Position numbers and translations under genes: made by a program. From NCBI GenBank assembly GCA_033961575.1, contig CM066737.1:53358771-53422770 (forward strand): a stretch of DNA of 64,000 nt, written 5' to 3'. How positions within the stretch are numbered: the first letter of the stretch is position 1; each line of letters begins with the position of its first letter. The notes below the pieces were generated by a model, which worked only from the letters and a program-made list of their open reading frames with translations, had not been told where the DNA came from and did no database searches. The DNA comes from Aselliscus stoliczkanus (Eukaryota > Chordata > Mammalia > Chiroptera > Hipposideridae). Shown here one piece after another: positions 53,501 through 64,000 of the stretch.

Positions 53501-56500
53501 TTCCATTATGCATATGTCTCCCACAGGCCTCTCAGGCTCTATTGTTTTTTCTTCATTCTTTTTTTTTCTGCTACTCAGATGTAATCTTCCTCAGATGAGG
53601 TAGTCAGCATTTCTCCAAGTTTGCTGATTCTTGCTTCTGTCAGCTCAGATCTTCTATTGAGCTTCTCTAGCATATTTTTCATTTTTGGTTATTGTATTTT
53701 TCAATCCCAGAATTTCTGTTTGATTCTTTTTTTTTAGATTTTTTTATTGGGGAATTGGGGGAGTGGGACAGCTTTGGGGAACCAGGGAAGGGGAACAGAC
53801 AAGTTGCTGTCCTTTTTTGTTCTTCAGTCTAGTTGCGGAGGATGTTGCTTCACTGGCCCATGTTGGCATCATCATTGCACTCTTCTCGGGTGAGGCAGAT
53901 GGGTCGCCAGCCTCTGGACGGCCACTCACAGCAGCTCTTGGCAGCTCACACCAGCTGCTGGCCACTCACTGTAACCTATGGCAACCCACTGCAGCAGGGA
54001 CTGCAGCTATGCCATCCTGTAGGCTCACAGCAGCCCAGCTCCAGGTGGAGCTGTTGTTCACCATCTTAGCTATAGAGGTCAGTGTCACTGACCCTCATAT
54101 GTGGGATCCGAACCAGGGTCGCTGGCATCCCAAGCCAGCTCTTAACCAACACGCCACTCAGCTGACCCTCTGTTTGATTCTTTATTATAATTTCTTTATC
54201 TTTATTTTTATTCCTTACTTGGTAAGGCATTCTGAAATGAAACACCCTTTTAGTTCTTTATACATGATTTCCTTTCATTGTTTGAAGAATTTATAGTAAC
54301 TCTTGTAAAGTTTTTTGTCTGAGAAGTCAAATATGCTTCTTCGGGACAGTTTCTATCAATTTTTTGTATATGGGCCATTCTTTCTTGTTTATATTGTGGG
54401 TTTTTTTGTTTTGTTTTCTCCTTGTTTTTTTTTGCAGGATCTTCATCTTAGCTCAGACTGCTGTAACAAAGTATCATAGACTGGGTGATTTATGAACAAC
54501 AAATTTATTTCTCACAGTTCTAGAGGCTAAAAGTCTGAGATTGGGGTTCCAGCACAATCAGGTTCTGGTAAGAGCCCGCTCCTGGATTGTGGACTGCTAA
54601 ATTCTTGTTGGATCCTCATATCTCAGAGAGCAGAGAGAGGAAACAAGCTCCCTGATGACTCTTAGGAGAGCACTAATCCCATTCCTGAGGTGGAGCTCTA
54701 CACTCAGGACCTCATCTAATCTTAATGATCTCTCAGGTCCCTACCTCCTATCACCATCACATTGAAGGGTAGGGTTTTAACTTATGAATTTGGGAAGGGG
54801 GCACAAATAAACATCTTGTAATTTTTTTTGTTGAAAATTAGATATTTAAAGTAGTATAATGTGACAACTCTGAAAATCCATCAACCCCACCAGCACCCAG
54901 AGTTTGTTGTTGTTGCTATTTATTTGTTTAGTGACCTTACTGGACTGATTCTATTTTTTTTTTTGAGGGCAGTGTCACTGGCCCTCATATGTGGGACCCG
55001 AACCGGGGCCGCTGGTGTCCCAACCCAGCGCTTAACCAATGCGCCACTTGGCCTGCCCTGATTCTATAAATTTTTAATTCTTTGTCATGTGCTGCCACCG
55101 AAGTCTCTGTTCAGTTAGCATAATGGCCTGCTAATGACTAGAGTTTTCCTTAAGTGCCTTGAACCAAAATGTTTCCCAGCCTTTGCTGAGGGGATGTGTG
55201 TTGTGTTGGGTCACTTAATATTCAGGCAGTTTTCAGATCTGCCTTAGACTTCACTTCCTGCTTGCGGATACCCTCAAGGTCAGCCAGAGGAGAAAGATTA
55301 ATGACTTCTCAGGCCCTAACTTTCCTGGGTATATGCACAGCAACTGCACCTGTCTGTTACCTTTTAGAGTCCTAGGACTATATCTGAACTTCCCAAAGCT
55401 TGGTATCAACATCTCATTCTGCACTTTTTCTTTTTCATTAAATTGTGGTAGGAACTTACCATGAGATTTACCTCTTAAACTTTTAAGTGTACAATACAGA
55501 ATTGTTAAGTGTAGGTACAATATTGTAGGGCAGATCTCTGGAACTTAGTCATCTGGTATAGCTAAAACTTTATAACCATTGAGTAATAACTCCCCATTTT
55601 TCCCTTCTCCCTGCCCCTGGCAACCATCATTGTATTCTCTGCTTCTATGTGTTTGATTATTTTATATACCTCATGTAAGTTGTATCATGCAGTATCTATC
55701 CTTTTGGACTGGCTTATTTCACCTAGCATAATGTCCTCAAGGGTCACATATAGCAGAATTCCCTTCTTTTTTAAGGCTGAATTATATTCCATTGTATGTA
55801 TATACCACATTTTCTTTATTCATGCATCGATGGACATTGGTTGTTTCCACATATTGGCTGTCATGAGCAGTGCTGCAATGAATATGTGAGTGCAGATATC
55901 ACTTGGAGACCTTGAGTTCAATTCTTTCGGATAAATGCTTATAAGTGGGATTGCTTTATCATATGGTATTAATATTTATATTTTTAATCTTTTGTGGAAC
56001 CTCCATACATTTTAAAAAAAAATTTTCAGTTACAGTTGACATTCAGTATTATTTTATATTAGTTTCAGGTGTACAGCATGGTGGTTAGACGGTTATATAA
56101 CTTATGCAGCGATCCCCCCCGATTAGTCTAGTGCCCACCTGGCACTAGTTGTGGCAACATTATTGATTATCTTCTCTATGCTGCACTTTACATCCCTGTG
56201 ACTGTTTTGTAACTATCAATTTGTACTTCTTAATCCCTTCCCCTTTTTCACCCAGCTCCCCAAACCCCTCCATATTGTTTTTCATAGCAGTCACAACATT
56301 TTACATTTCCAACAAAAGTGTACAAGTGTTCCAGGTTTACCAGATCCTTGCTAAGACTTTTCTTTTTTTGATAATAGTTATACTATATTCCCATTGTGGT
56401 TTTGATTTGCATTCCCTGATCATTTGTGATGGTAAGGACCTTTTCATATACCTGTTGGCTATTTCTGTATCTTCTATGGAGAAATATTTATTCAAATACT

Positions 56501-59500
56501 TTGCCCACTTTTTAATCAGGTTTTGTTTTTTATGCCATTGAGTTGTAGGAGTTCCCTATATGTTTTAGATATTAACTCTTTATCGGATATAAGGTTTGCA
56601 GATATTTTCTCCCATTCTGTAGGTTGCCATTTTGCTCTAGTATTTGTTTCTTTTGCTATGTAGAAGTTTTTTAGTTTAATATAGTCCTACTTACCTCATT
56701 TAGCTTTTGTTTTCCATGGTTTCAGGGTTATAGCCAACAAATCATTGTCAATACCAATGTCAAGAGGCCTTTCCCCTATGTTTTCTTCTAGGACTTTCAG
56801 AGTTTCAGGTCTTAATTTTAAGTCTATAATCCATTTTGAATTGATTTTTTGTGAGTGTGTAAGATAAGAGTCCAATTTCATTATTTTGCATGTGGATATC
56901 CAGTTCTCCATGCTGGCACCCTTGTCAAAGATCAGTTGACCATATATATGTGTAGTTTATTTATGGATCTCTGTTCTGTTCCACTTATCTATATGTCTGA
57001 CCTTAAGTCAGTACCATACTGTTTTAATTGCTGCATCTTTGTAATATGTTTGAAATCAAGAAGTGTGATGCTCATCCCCTGTATTTTCTTTTAGAGTTTT
57101 TGTTAGCCTCTTGTTAGCCACAACTGATAATGTTATCCCAAGCAGCTGCAATGTTAATCCCCATGGATAGGTTTTAACAAATGCCCCAGGGATTGGTTTT
57201 TACCACAGGGTGAGATATGAACCAAGTCAAAAACGACCTCAAATGTGACTTTTCACTGAGGTGCTAGACAGGTCAGTGACAGTTCTCTTAGAATGGAGAT
57301 TTGGAGGAGCTCCAGAGCTGCTCTGCTTCCTGTATCATCATTTAGGCTGCTGGGTTTTTTTTTTACCACAACCATAGTTGCAAGATTGTTGGTTTACAAG
57401 GCTACTGCAAAGGTGGAGAGAGGGAAATGGGATTATGGAATGTTGAAATGCAGCAAATCTTCCTATTAGCATTGACCCTTGGCTGTTCTCTTGAATAATT
57501 GTTCCTCATATTGTTGCAAGCCTTTATTTAATTTCCAGACTTATCAAAAGTTTGATTTTGATAATTTTTGCCAGTGTTCTTTTTGCTTTTATGGAGGAGC
57601 AGATTTTCAGAGGTCCTTACTCCAACATTCTGGAATTGTTTTTTCTCAATTTTACTTTTATCCTATGTTATATTTGAAAGTGAGTTTCAGATTTTTTTTT
57701 TTTTTTAAAAAGTGAGTTTCTCATGGAATGTAGTTGGGTCATTTTTTTCATTTCTGTATTGAGTTATCATTTACATGCCATAAAACTCACTCATTTTAAA
57801 TGTACAATTGAGCGATTTGCAGTAAATTTACAGTGTTGGTCAGTCATCACCATCCAGTTTTAGAACATTTCCATCACCCCAGAGATTGATTACTCTCAAT
57901 CTGTTTCCACTCCCAACCCAGGCAGCCACTCAACTACTATTTGTCCTTATGGATTCATCTATCCTGGATATTTCATATAAATGGAATTATATAATATGTG
58001 GTCTTCTTGAACTTCACAGAATGTTTTAGTTATGTCTGGAACTAGCACTTTTCCCAGTACTGAGGGATTTTGTGTGCCAGCTGAGCACATCTGGAGCAGT
58101 CAGCCAGGCAGTTTACAATTTCATTAGCCTTCACTTTCTCTTTGCTCAGACTCAAGATTAGTAAGGGGTGAGAGTTTAGGGCTTTTTCAGGTCTTCCCTG
58201 AGCATTCACAAAGCTTTGGCCATGTGGGCGTCCCTATGCATGTGTGTGGCCTGCTAGATTCCTAGAAATAACATATTGGAGTTTTTCAGGGCCTCCTAAG
58301 GACATTTCATTCTCCAGGATTTCCTTCTAAGCTTTTTGGTTAACCTATTGTTTACCTCAACTCAGCAAGTGCCTCTGATTGTTTTTGATGAAAGTTGTGG
58401 GGGAAAAGGCTGTTAGCACTGTGTGAGTTTTGAGTCAGGTCAGATGAAAACAGCATTGCTAATGGGATCTTCCAGGGAACCTGTAGGCAGTTAAGTAATG
58501 AAAATTCTCTACAAATGGTGCTTTGAAGGAGCTCCAACCCCATCCTTCCTTCTCCAGTTTCTGCCAGGCTGTTGGTTTCCACTATGATTTGAGGTGGTTG
58601 GTTTTCAAGGTTACCACAGACCTGGGAGAGAAGGATGCAAACAGGGCATGTTAAAATGCCACAAAACTTAGTATTCTTACTGCGATTCAGCTCAGTAGTA
58701 AATCTTCTTGATTTTTTCTTGAGCAAACATTGCCCAGATTGCTGCAAGCCTTTGGTTAATTTCCAGAGTTCTGAAAATGTTGATTCTGACAGTTTCTGCC
58801 AGTGTCATCATTGCTTTTATGGAGGACAGAATTTTAAGGGGTCCTTACTCTGCCATCTTCACTGATATCACCTCTCCGATGGCATCTCCTGAAGCTTAAA
58901 AGTTTGTGATTTTTTTTTGAGGGCAGTGTCACTGGCCCTCATATGTGGGACCCAAACTGGGGCCGCTGGCTTCCGAAGCTAGCGCTTAACCACTGTGCCA
59001 CTCTGCCAGCCCAAAAGTTTGTGATTTTGATGAAGCCTAACTTACTAATATTTTTTAAATCACTTCTACTCTCAGCCCTGTGACTAAGATTTCTTTCTAA
59101 CCCAAGGTCAGCAAGATTTTCTCCAATGTGTTCTTCCAGAAGATTTATACTTTTAGCTCGTTTAGCTCTATGAACCATTTTGAATTAACTTCTGAATTAC
59201 ATGTATGGTATAAGGTTAGGGCTACATTAATCTCTGCACATGGATGTCCAATTGTCCTGGTACCTTTAGTTGAAAAGACTATCTTTTCCCAATTAAATTG
59301 TCTCTTTTTACTCATTCTGTTTAGTTTTCAGCAGTTTGATTAGGCTGGGTTTGGGTTCTTTGTTATTTCAAATTTAGGGCTTCTTACCTATTCCACTTAC
59401 TACCGTGTACTTTTCACAGTCTTTAAATGCTCCAGACATTTCTCTCTAGGTTTTATAACTGTATTCAGTGAGAGGAACAGGGTGAAGTTAGCTTACTTCA

Positions 59501-60862
59501 TCTGACCCAGAAACAGATGTCCTAATAGCTAATAATTTTTGAGGGCTTATTTGTACCAGTCCTTGTGCTAATAAGCATTTTGCACATTAATTCATTGAAA
59601 CCTTACAATATCCCTATGAAATAGTGGCAGTATTATACACGTTTTACAGATAACAGTTGAGCTTCTGAGGGGATAAGTGACTTTCTCAAGGTCAGTTATT
59701 ATGTGGACATGCTAGGACTTAAATCTAGGTCTGTTCTTCCATGTAAATCTGTGATATTGATCATGTCACTTGCATATGTGATTTGAAAATATTTTTGGTT
59801 TATTAAATGTGATTTTACTATATCTTGATATAAATGTTTTAGGGCGAGGAACACATTTCCCATTTCCTAACCTTAAATCGTGTGAAAACAACATATATTA
59901 CCTCTAGAAATATACTTCCCCAGGAATCTTGAACTCCAGTATATTACTTTATGAACACAACATTTTTCGAATCCTTTGGGCTCTTACTACAACTCTCTTA
60001 ACGCCCATTATACCATCTCTTCAACCCTGTTGAAATCTCCAATTCCTTGACCTTTTACTTTTCTTCCCATCTGTCATTCCCTTCTTGTCTCCTTTTCCTT
60101 CCTCATCTCACTTAGACCCCACCATCCATTATTTACCCATGTGCTTGCCAATAAATCATTCCCCTTTGCTTATTTGTCAATGAATCATACCCTCCTAGCA
60201 AAACCTCAATCTAAATCAATCCAACTAATTGCTTTCTTTATTTCTGCATGATGGATTTTGAGCACTACTAGAGAAAAATCAGATAACTGTTGATTAGCGC
60301 CCCTATAACTTCCTCATCTCTGATATTGTCTAGAATGTTCTTCAATGTTCAGCAATCTCTTTCCTAGTTCCTAGTCAGCTCTCTGTTTCATCCCTTACAA
60401 GTACTATTTTAGATCTTTATTACTCTTTCTTATTCTACTGTTTCACTATTCTTAGCAGTCTTTCTTCCTACTTCAAAGGAAGCCTTGCCATCCCAAGGAC
60501 CTTCTTCCACTTTCTGCCTGACTATGCTAATGCTGCATCCTAACCCTCATTTTTTTCCCATCTCAATTCAGGGCTAAGGAAGTCCTTACTGCCCAAGGTT
60601 AATCCTTACACCTTTGTTCTGGATCCTATCTCTTCTTTCCCTAGAAACCTCAGTCAGTTATCTTTAGTGTTGCTTTTTTCCTCTCAGGATTTTAACATGA
60701 TTTGTACCATTTTCCATAGTATATCTACTGCTACGATGAACTATCTTTAAAAAAATGATAAAAACAGGCCGGCCAAGTGGCGTGATGTTTAAGCGCTGGC
60801 TTGAGAAGCCGGCGGCCACGGTTCGGGTCCCACATATGAGGGTCAGTGACACTGCCCTCAAA

Positions 60863-60893
<31 letters not shown>

Positions 60894-63800
60894 AACAAAA
60901 AAATGCTCTTCAATTGTTGAGCAAACAATACATTTAAATCCTCTCACTTTGCTATCTACCATAATAACTATCATTTGGTTTAAAAAATGAAATGTAAAAA
61001 TTGAAGCTCCAAAAAAGGATAAGGATTAAGTACACATGTTAATATTTTTGATATCCAAATGGGAAAAGATGTTTTTCCAATCTTTAATGAAAATTTTCAA
61101 ATACACAGAGAAGCTGAAAGAATTTTATCACAAACATCCATTATTATCACCAACTATATTCTACCATTAACATTCTACTTTATCACATATCTAACTATCC
61201 CTTTATCCATCTGTCAATCTATCCTAGTTTATTGATATATTTAAAACAAATTGTCAACATAAATACATCAGTATGCATATTGTTAGTTAGAATTAAATAT
61301 TTACATTTTTTTCTTTGATGTAAAATATGCATGCAGTTAATATATATATCTTTGCAGTGATGTGTTGGTAAATGTTTAACAGCCAGCTTTCCAGGAACAA
61401 AAGGCTCTGATTTATATCATTTGCCGGTTTTTGTGGTTTACACACTCCTACCATGGCTGACGTTATCACTGAACATGGAATTCAGAAGAGATGCGCCAAT
61501 CATTGACCCATCTCCAGCACACCACTGCGTCGGTGTAACATAACCTCTTCCATCACTGCAGAAAGTTCCATCATACTTCTTCTTGGTAATTTCCACCCCT
61601 ACCCTCCCAGAGATGATTAGTCTTTTAATTTTTTTCACTATAGATTAGTTTTGTCTATTTTAGAACTTCAGATAACTGAAACCATACACTGTGCATTCTT
61701 TGTGTAAGGCTTCAACTCGGCATGATCTTTTTGAGATAAATATTGTGTCTATCAGTAGTTTTTCTTTCTTTCTATAACAAAATTTCTTGAGAGTTTCCCA
61801 TAATCACTGTATTATTTTTTCTAGGGCTGCCATAACAAATAACTACAAATCTAGTGGCTAAGAACAACAGAAGTTTATCCTTTCACAGTCGCTAAAGTCT
61901 GAAAGGAATGTATTAGCAGGGCCATGCTCTCTAGAAGATCTTTCCTTGTCTCTCTTAACTTCTGGAAGTTGCCAGCATTCCTTGTTGTTGTAGATGCGTC
62001 ATTCTAGTCTCTGTCTTCTTTGTCACATGGCAGTTTCCTCAAGTGTCTGTGTCTGTCTTCAAATGGCCTTATAAGGACACCAGTCTTGGGTTCAGGGCCC
62101 ACACTAATCCAGGATGACCCTATCTGAAATAATTACATCTCTAAAAACCCTATTTCCAAATAAAGTCACATTCTGAGGCTTTGAATGGATATGGATTTTG
62201 AGGGTGTGCTGTTCAACCCAGTACAATCCTCCTTCTGCCCTCCAAAAACTCATATACATCTCACATGCAAAATACATTCATCCCATCACAACATCCCCCC
62301 AAATCTTAACCTATTCCAACATCTAGTCTAAGTCCCAAATCTCATCTAAAAATCAACTCAAAAAGTCCCAAGCCACTAAATGGGGTGTCCATGAGATTCT
62401 GAGTGTGTTCCATCCTAGGGTAAAATTCCTCTCTGTCCAGAGACCTGTGAAACTCGGCAAGTTATCTGCTTCCAAAATACAATGGTGAGACTAGCATACG
62501 ATACACATTCCCCTTCTGAAAGGGCAATAAAGGGCAATAAAGGGGTAACTGGTCTAAAGCAAGTTAGCAGCACAGCACAGCAAATTCCATTAGGTTTCAA
62601 GGCCTAAGAATAATGAATGCTCTGGGCTCCATGCTTTGCCCTCTGTCCTCTCATTCTCTGGGCCCTCTGGTACAGCCCCACCTTCTCTGGCTTTTGCATC
62701 AGTGGGTTTGCCCTTGGAGTCATGCTTCCTTCATGTTGTCCTGTCTGTGTCACTTTTACACCAGGCTGGCACTGTTTCTGCTGGTATAAAATTCTCAAGA
62801 ACCTGTCAGTCTCTTATGTATGTCAAGAGATTCAAATCATTAGATATGAGTGTTCTCCACAGATCCTTTCTGGATAGCCCCTTCTCTCTATTCCTGGCTT
62901 CTACTAAAACGGTTGGTTGGTTCCATGAGTCACACACCTAATCTCTTCAGTAAGAGTTTGTCCATCTACACCGCTGGCCCTGTTTCCAGAGTACATTATC
63001 TTAGATGGGCTGAGAATTCTCCAGATCATCAAATACAGGTTCCTTTTTTAACAGATCCTTCCTCAGTTTCTCTCCTCTCTCATTTTATTATAAGCATCTA
63101 AGAGAAACCAGGCTGCATCTTCCACACTTTTCTTGGAACTCTCCTCAGTAAAATATCCAAGTTTATCACCTATAAGTCATACTTTCCAACCACCAACAGA
63201 ACACAATTTGGCCAAGTTTCTGCCGCTTTATGACAAAGATCACCTTCCAGTGTTCAGTAACATGTTCATTTTCTTCTAAGGCCTCACCAGAAGCAATTTT
63301 AATGTTTATCTCTCTAGCAACATTCTGTTCATGATGATATATGTATTCTCTAAGATGATAAAAGCTTTATCTACTGTCCTCTTCCTTCTGAGCACTCACC
63401 AGAACTGCTATTAACATCCATATTTCTACCAACACTTTCTTCAAGGCAACCAACCTTTTGTTGTCAGGCAGCTCAGAAAGTCTTCCAGCCTCTACCCATT
63501 ACCCAATTCCAAAGCCACTTCCACATTTTTAGGTATTTGTTACAGCAGCACCCCATTTCCCAGGACAAAATCTGTGTTAGTTTTCTAGTATTTGGTAAAG
63601 TGCTATTTTATTCGCCTTATATTTTGAAAAATTTCAAACACGAAGAAAAATTGAAATAATAGTACACACACATCCTTCAGCTACATTTCCCAACTGTTTG
63701 TATTTTGCCACATTTGCTTGACCTCTCCTCCTCTACAGGAGAAAGTGTGTAGTTTTTTTATTGCCAAATTATTTGAAAGTAAGTTTCAGACATTAAGAGA

Positions 63801-64000
63801 TTTACTCCTAAATACTTCATTATGTATCTCATAAGAATGTAGATATTCTCCTATATAATTACAGTGTTATGATCAATCTTAAGCTATTAAATATACTTAC
63901 ACTAATATTATCTACTATACAGGTTTTAATTAAATTTATCAATTTCAAATCCAGGATGCAATCAGGGATTACACATTACATTTAATTTGCTTTAGAACAA
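40646..64000 (+). CDS. RBM41: RBM41 gene, spliced, 5' four coding exons seen; continues past the window
   Basis: RNA-binding motif protein 41, a nuclear RRM protein related to RNPC3/65K and reported to bind minor-spliceosome snRNAs (U12, U6atac). Four exons at 40646, 44712, 45219 and 45687 give one frame of 174 residues plus one base, closely following mammalian RBM41, which is about 413 residues. The part seen is the acidic and helical N-terminal region; the C-terminal RRM is in exons beyond 64000. All splice sites are canonical and no lesion is visible. No further exon was recognised in 45892-64000. Confidence 0.9.
41230..41341 (+). mobile_element. Short-form tRNA-derived SINE
   Basis: gggccggccgagtggcgcgg, with a 4-base loss after it, to gatactgccctc and an A tail. 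RBM41 intron 1. Confidence 0.9.
41810..41927 (-). mobile_element. Short-form tRNA-derived SINE
   Basis: gagggcagtgtcactggccc to ccgctccact; target duplication cagtgtgcttctt about 41798 and 41928. Confidence 0.9.
42690..43436 (-). mobile_element. L2-like LINE, antisense
   Basis: Reverse-complement L2 3' phrases, for example 'ccagttgaagaattaccttt' near 43350. Diverged and with no frame. Interrupted at its end by the mariner below. Confidence 0.5.
43439..43993 (-). mobile_element. Mariner-type DNA transposon, internally deleted
   Basis: Terminal inverted repeats cgaggtcagataattaag and, at the right end, cttaattgtcagacctcg; TA precedes it and TT (a decayed TA) follows. The 555-bp interior encodes transposase remnants on the minus strand with stops and a deletion, shorter than the roughly 1.3 kb of complete mariners. 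Confidence 0.85.
44323..44467 (+). mobile_element. Short-form SINE with a 3'-transduced segment
   Basis: Identical 16-bp target duplications aagaatatatttggag at 44307-44322 and 44468-44483 enclose the head (agggccgggcgagtgg to cactgccctc), a first A tract, about 35 bp of unique sequence (ggcttagactcgagaagcag and on) and a second A tract. Confidence 0.85.
44514..44560. repeat. (AT)n microsatellite
   Basis: About 23 AT units, 150 bp before RBM41 exon 2. Confidence 0.95.
44575..44700 (-). mobile_element. Antisense L1 3' end abutting RBM41 exon 2
   Basis: 'attggggtgacaatggtcaa', then 'ggtttcaagtgaacaattct', 'attatgtgttcaacacccag' and 'agtcaattctgcttccat' follow the L1 3'-UTR in reverse complement up to about 12 bases before the splice acceptor. 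Confidence 0.7.
44712..44828 (+). CDS. RBM41: RBM41 exon 2
   Basis: Acceptor tctactgcag and donor gtaggt. Encodes [20 protein letters not shown], then [19 protein letters not shown] plus two bases, nearly identical to mammalian RBM41. Strongly charged and helical; phase fits exons 1 and 3. Confidence 0.95.
45219..45411 (+). CDS. RBM41: RBM41 exon 3
   Basis: Acceptor tgtgtgctttgcag and donor gtgagt. Encodes [20 protein letters not shown], then [20 protein letters not shown] and [25 protein letters not shown]. Intact; ends in phase 0. Confidence 0.95.
45687..45891 (+). CDS. RBM41: RBM41 exon 4
   Basis: Acceptor ttctccggtttcag and donor gtatgt. Encodes [20 protein letters not shown], then [40 protein letters not shown] and FLKALYYQ plus one base. 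Basic, helical region ahead of the RRM. Next exon (expected to start Asp-Glu-Pro) not found in the window. Confidence 0.95.
46030..47390 (+). mobile_element. L2-like LINE, sense
   Basis: Diverged L2 3' phrases ('aggagttgacatttgtactg' at about 46160; 'gaaggaggcctctcagagga' at 46644). No frame survives. Confidence 0.5.
47391..48249. other. Unassigned RBM41 intron 4 sequence
   Basis: Contains a short (GAAT)n run near 47394 and a G run near 47716. I found no exon of matching phase. Confidence 0.3.
48250..51460. mobile_element. Old L1 fragments, mostly antisense, then sense
   Basis: 48250-50700 reads as reverse-complement L1 3' and ORF2 sequence in at least two overlapping copies ('gtggtatctcattgtagttt' at about 48939). 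50700-51400 reads as sense L1 ('aggaataagacaaagttgtc' at 50784) ending near 51340. Confidence 0.65.
51470..51785 (+). mobile_element. L1 3'-end fragment
   Basis: Same 3' phrases as 18300-18450 ('gtcaatggaattgtaataga', 'gtcactttgtaaggggtg') followed by an AATA-rich tail. Confidence 0.65.
52874..53293 (-). mobile_element. Long-form tRNA-derived SINE, perfect target duplication
   Basis: tcattcttcatctttt occurs identically at 52858-52873 and 53294-53309. The best-preserved copy of the family here. The 247-codon + strand frame ending at 53270 runs through it and is not a gene. Confidence 0.95.
53730..54168 (-). mobile_element. Long-form tRNA-derived SINE
   Basis: tctgtttgattcttt flanks both sides (53715 and 54169). 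Complete body and head. Confidence 0.95.
54440..54825. mobile_element. Dispersed repeat, probably LTR-retrotransposon-derived
   Basis: 'gactgctgtaacaaagtatc', 'atttatttctcacagttcta' and 'aatttgggaagggggcacaa' are phrases shared with the repeat at 61800-62240. I recall these as MaLR-related but cannot confirm. Confidence 0.5.
54954..55057 (-). mobile_element. Short-form tRNA-derived SINE
   Basis: gagggcagtgtcactggccc to gcctgccc; ctgattctat on both sides. Confidence 0.9.
55440..57100 (-). mobile_element. Antisense L1 fragments
   Basis: Two L1 3' pieces (55440-55990 and 55995-56280) followed by ORF2 sequence to 57100 ('ttggctatttctgtatcttc' at 56456; 'aagtcagtaccatactgttt' at 57005). Many stops. 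Confidence 0.65.
57110..57660 (-). mobile_element. L1 5'-UTR-like segment, first copy
   Basis: Matches 58340-58860, e.g. 'gcaagcctttatttaatttc' versus 'gcaagcctttggttaatttc', and 'gcttttatggagga' in both. It follows antisense L1 ORF sequence, so a 5'-UTR is likely. Confidence 0.55.
57725..58020 (-). mobile_element. Antisense L1 3'-end fragment
   Basis: 'tcagtcatcaccatccagtt' and 'ggattcatctatcctggata' are L1M-type antisense 3' phrases. Confidence 0.5.
58340..58860 (-). mobile_element. L1 5'-UTR-like segment, second copy
   Basis: Partner of 57110-57660; ends gccatcttcactgat, the kind of sequence at an L1 5' terminus in reverse complement. Confidence 0.55.
58914..59012 (-). mobile_element. 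Short-form tRNA-derived SINE
   Basis: aaaagtttgtgattttt flanks (58898 and 59013); gagggcagtgtcactggccc to ctgccagccc. Confidence 0.9.
59525..59745 (-). mobile_element. MIR SINE
   Basis: 'aaaccttacaatatccctat', 'ttttacagataacagttgag' and 'gacttaaatctaggtctgtt' give the reverse-complement MIR pattern. Confidence 0.75.
59746..60766. other. Unassigned RBM41 intron 4 sequence
   Basis: Pyrimidine-rich from 59980 to 60660; possibly an old LINE in reverse complement, but not identifiable. No exon seen. Confidence 0.3.
60767..60892 (+). mobile_element. Short-form SINE with (AAAT)n tail
   Basis: ggccggccaagtggcgtgat to cactgccctc, then an AAAT microsatellite to about 60890. Confidence 0.9.
61800..63600 (-). 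mobile_element. LTR-retrotransposon-like internal sequence (MaLR type suspected)
   Basis: 61800-62235 shares phrases with 54440-54825 ('gggctgccataacaaataac', 'accctatttccaaataaagt'). 62240-63560 continues with 'tcacaacatccccccaaatc' and similar phrases that I recall from MaLR internal regions in reverse complement. No intact gag or pol frame. Family name is uncertain. Confidence 0.45.
63601..64000. other. Unassigned sequence at the right edge
   Basis: AT-rich; 63605-63720 resembles an old LINE 3' end. No RBM41 exon seen before the window ends. Confidence 0.3.

Larger units (their letters stand above)
51950..54420 (-). mobile_element. Antisense L1 carrying two long-form SINEs
   Basis: Reverse-complement L1 ORF1/5' phrases ('tcctctcagattgtgt'-like at 52630; 'gtacaaatattctttttgcc' at 53461). 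Interrupted by SINEs at 52874-53293 and 53730-54168; the L1 is collinear across both. Confidence 0.6.

Overview
This is nuclear DNA from a placental mammal: split genes with GT-AG introns, and most of the rest made of L1, MIR, L2, Tigger, mariner and tRNA-derived SINE copies. A bat is the best guess. The support is a small TTAA-flanked piggyBac-type element at 25999-26113 whose sequence resembles the ends of bat piggyBac elements, together with mariner-type elements and a very numerous tRNA-derived SINE with fresh target-site duplications. The species call is an inference and was not tested against any database.

Two protein genes lie head to tail on the + strand. NUP62CL (nucleoporin-62 C-terminal-like) occupies about 3203-34206, with seven recognisable coding exons. 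Its 5' part lies upstream of the first exon seen. RBM41 starts at 40646 in a CpG-rich promoter and continues past the right edge; only its first four coding exons (to 45891) are visible, and the RRM-coding exons lie outside. NUP62CL next to RBM41 is the gene order of eutherian Xq22-type chromatin, so the window is probably X-linked.

Layout: 1-3200, flank or intron with SINEs and a mariner remnant. 3203-34206, NUP62CL, its introns filled with antisense L1, SINEs and DNA transposons; two L1 copies (21454-23905 and 30180-33410) keep 5' and 3' parts but lack most of ORF2. 34207-40350, a short intergenic stretch with SINEs. 40350-41070, RBM41 promoter and first exon. 41070-45891, RBM41 introns 1-3. 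45892-64000, RBM41 intron 4, nearly all old LINE, SINE and LTR-like sequence.

The observations most worth checking are these. (1) Two consecutive NUP62CL splice donors (after exons 2 and 3) are destroyed, yet skipping both exons together keeps the reading frame. (2) A CpG-decayed direct copy of the RBM41 promoter sits 13.5 kb upstream inside NUP62CL and ends just short of where the start codon would be. (3) There is a 115-bp piggyBac-type MITE. (4) A SINE family exists in a ~95-bp and a ~430-bp form, and one copy carries a 3' transduced segment. (5) An L1 3' end abuts the RBM41 exon 2 splice acceptor.
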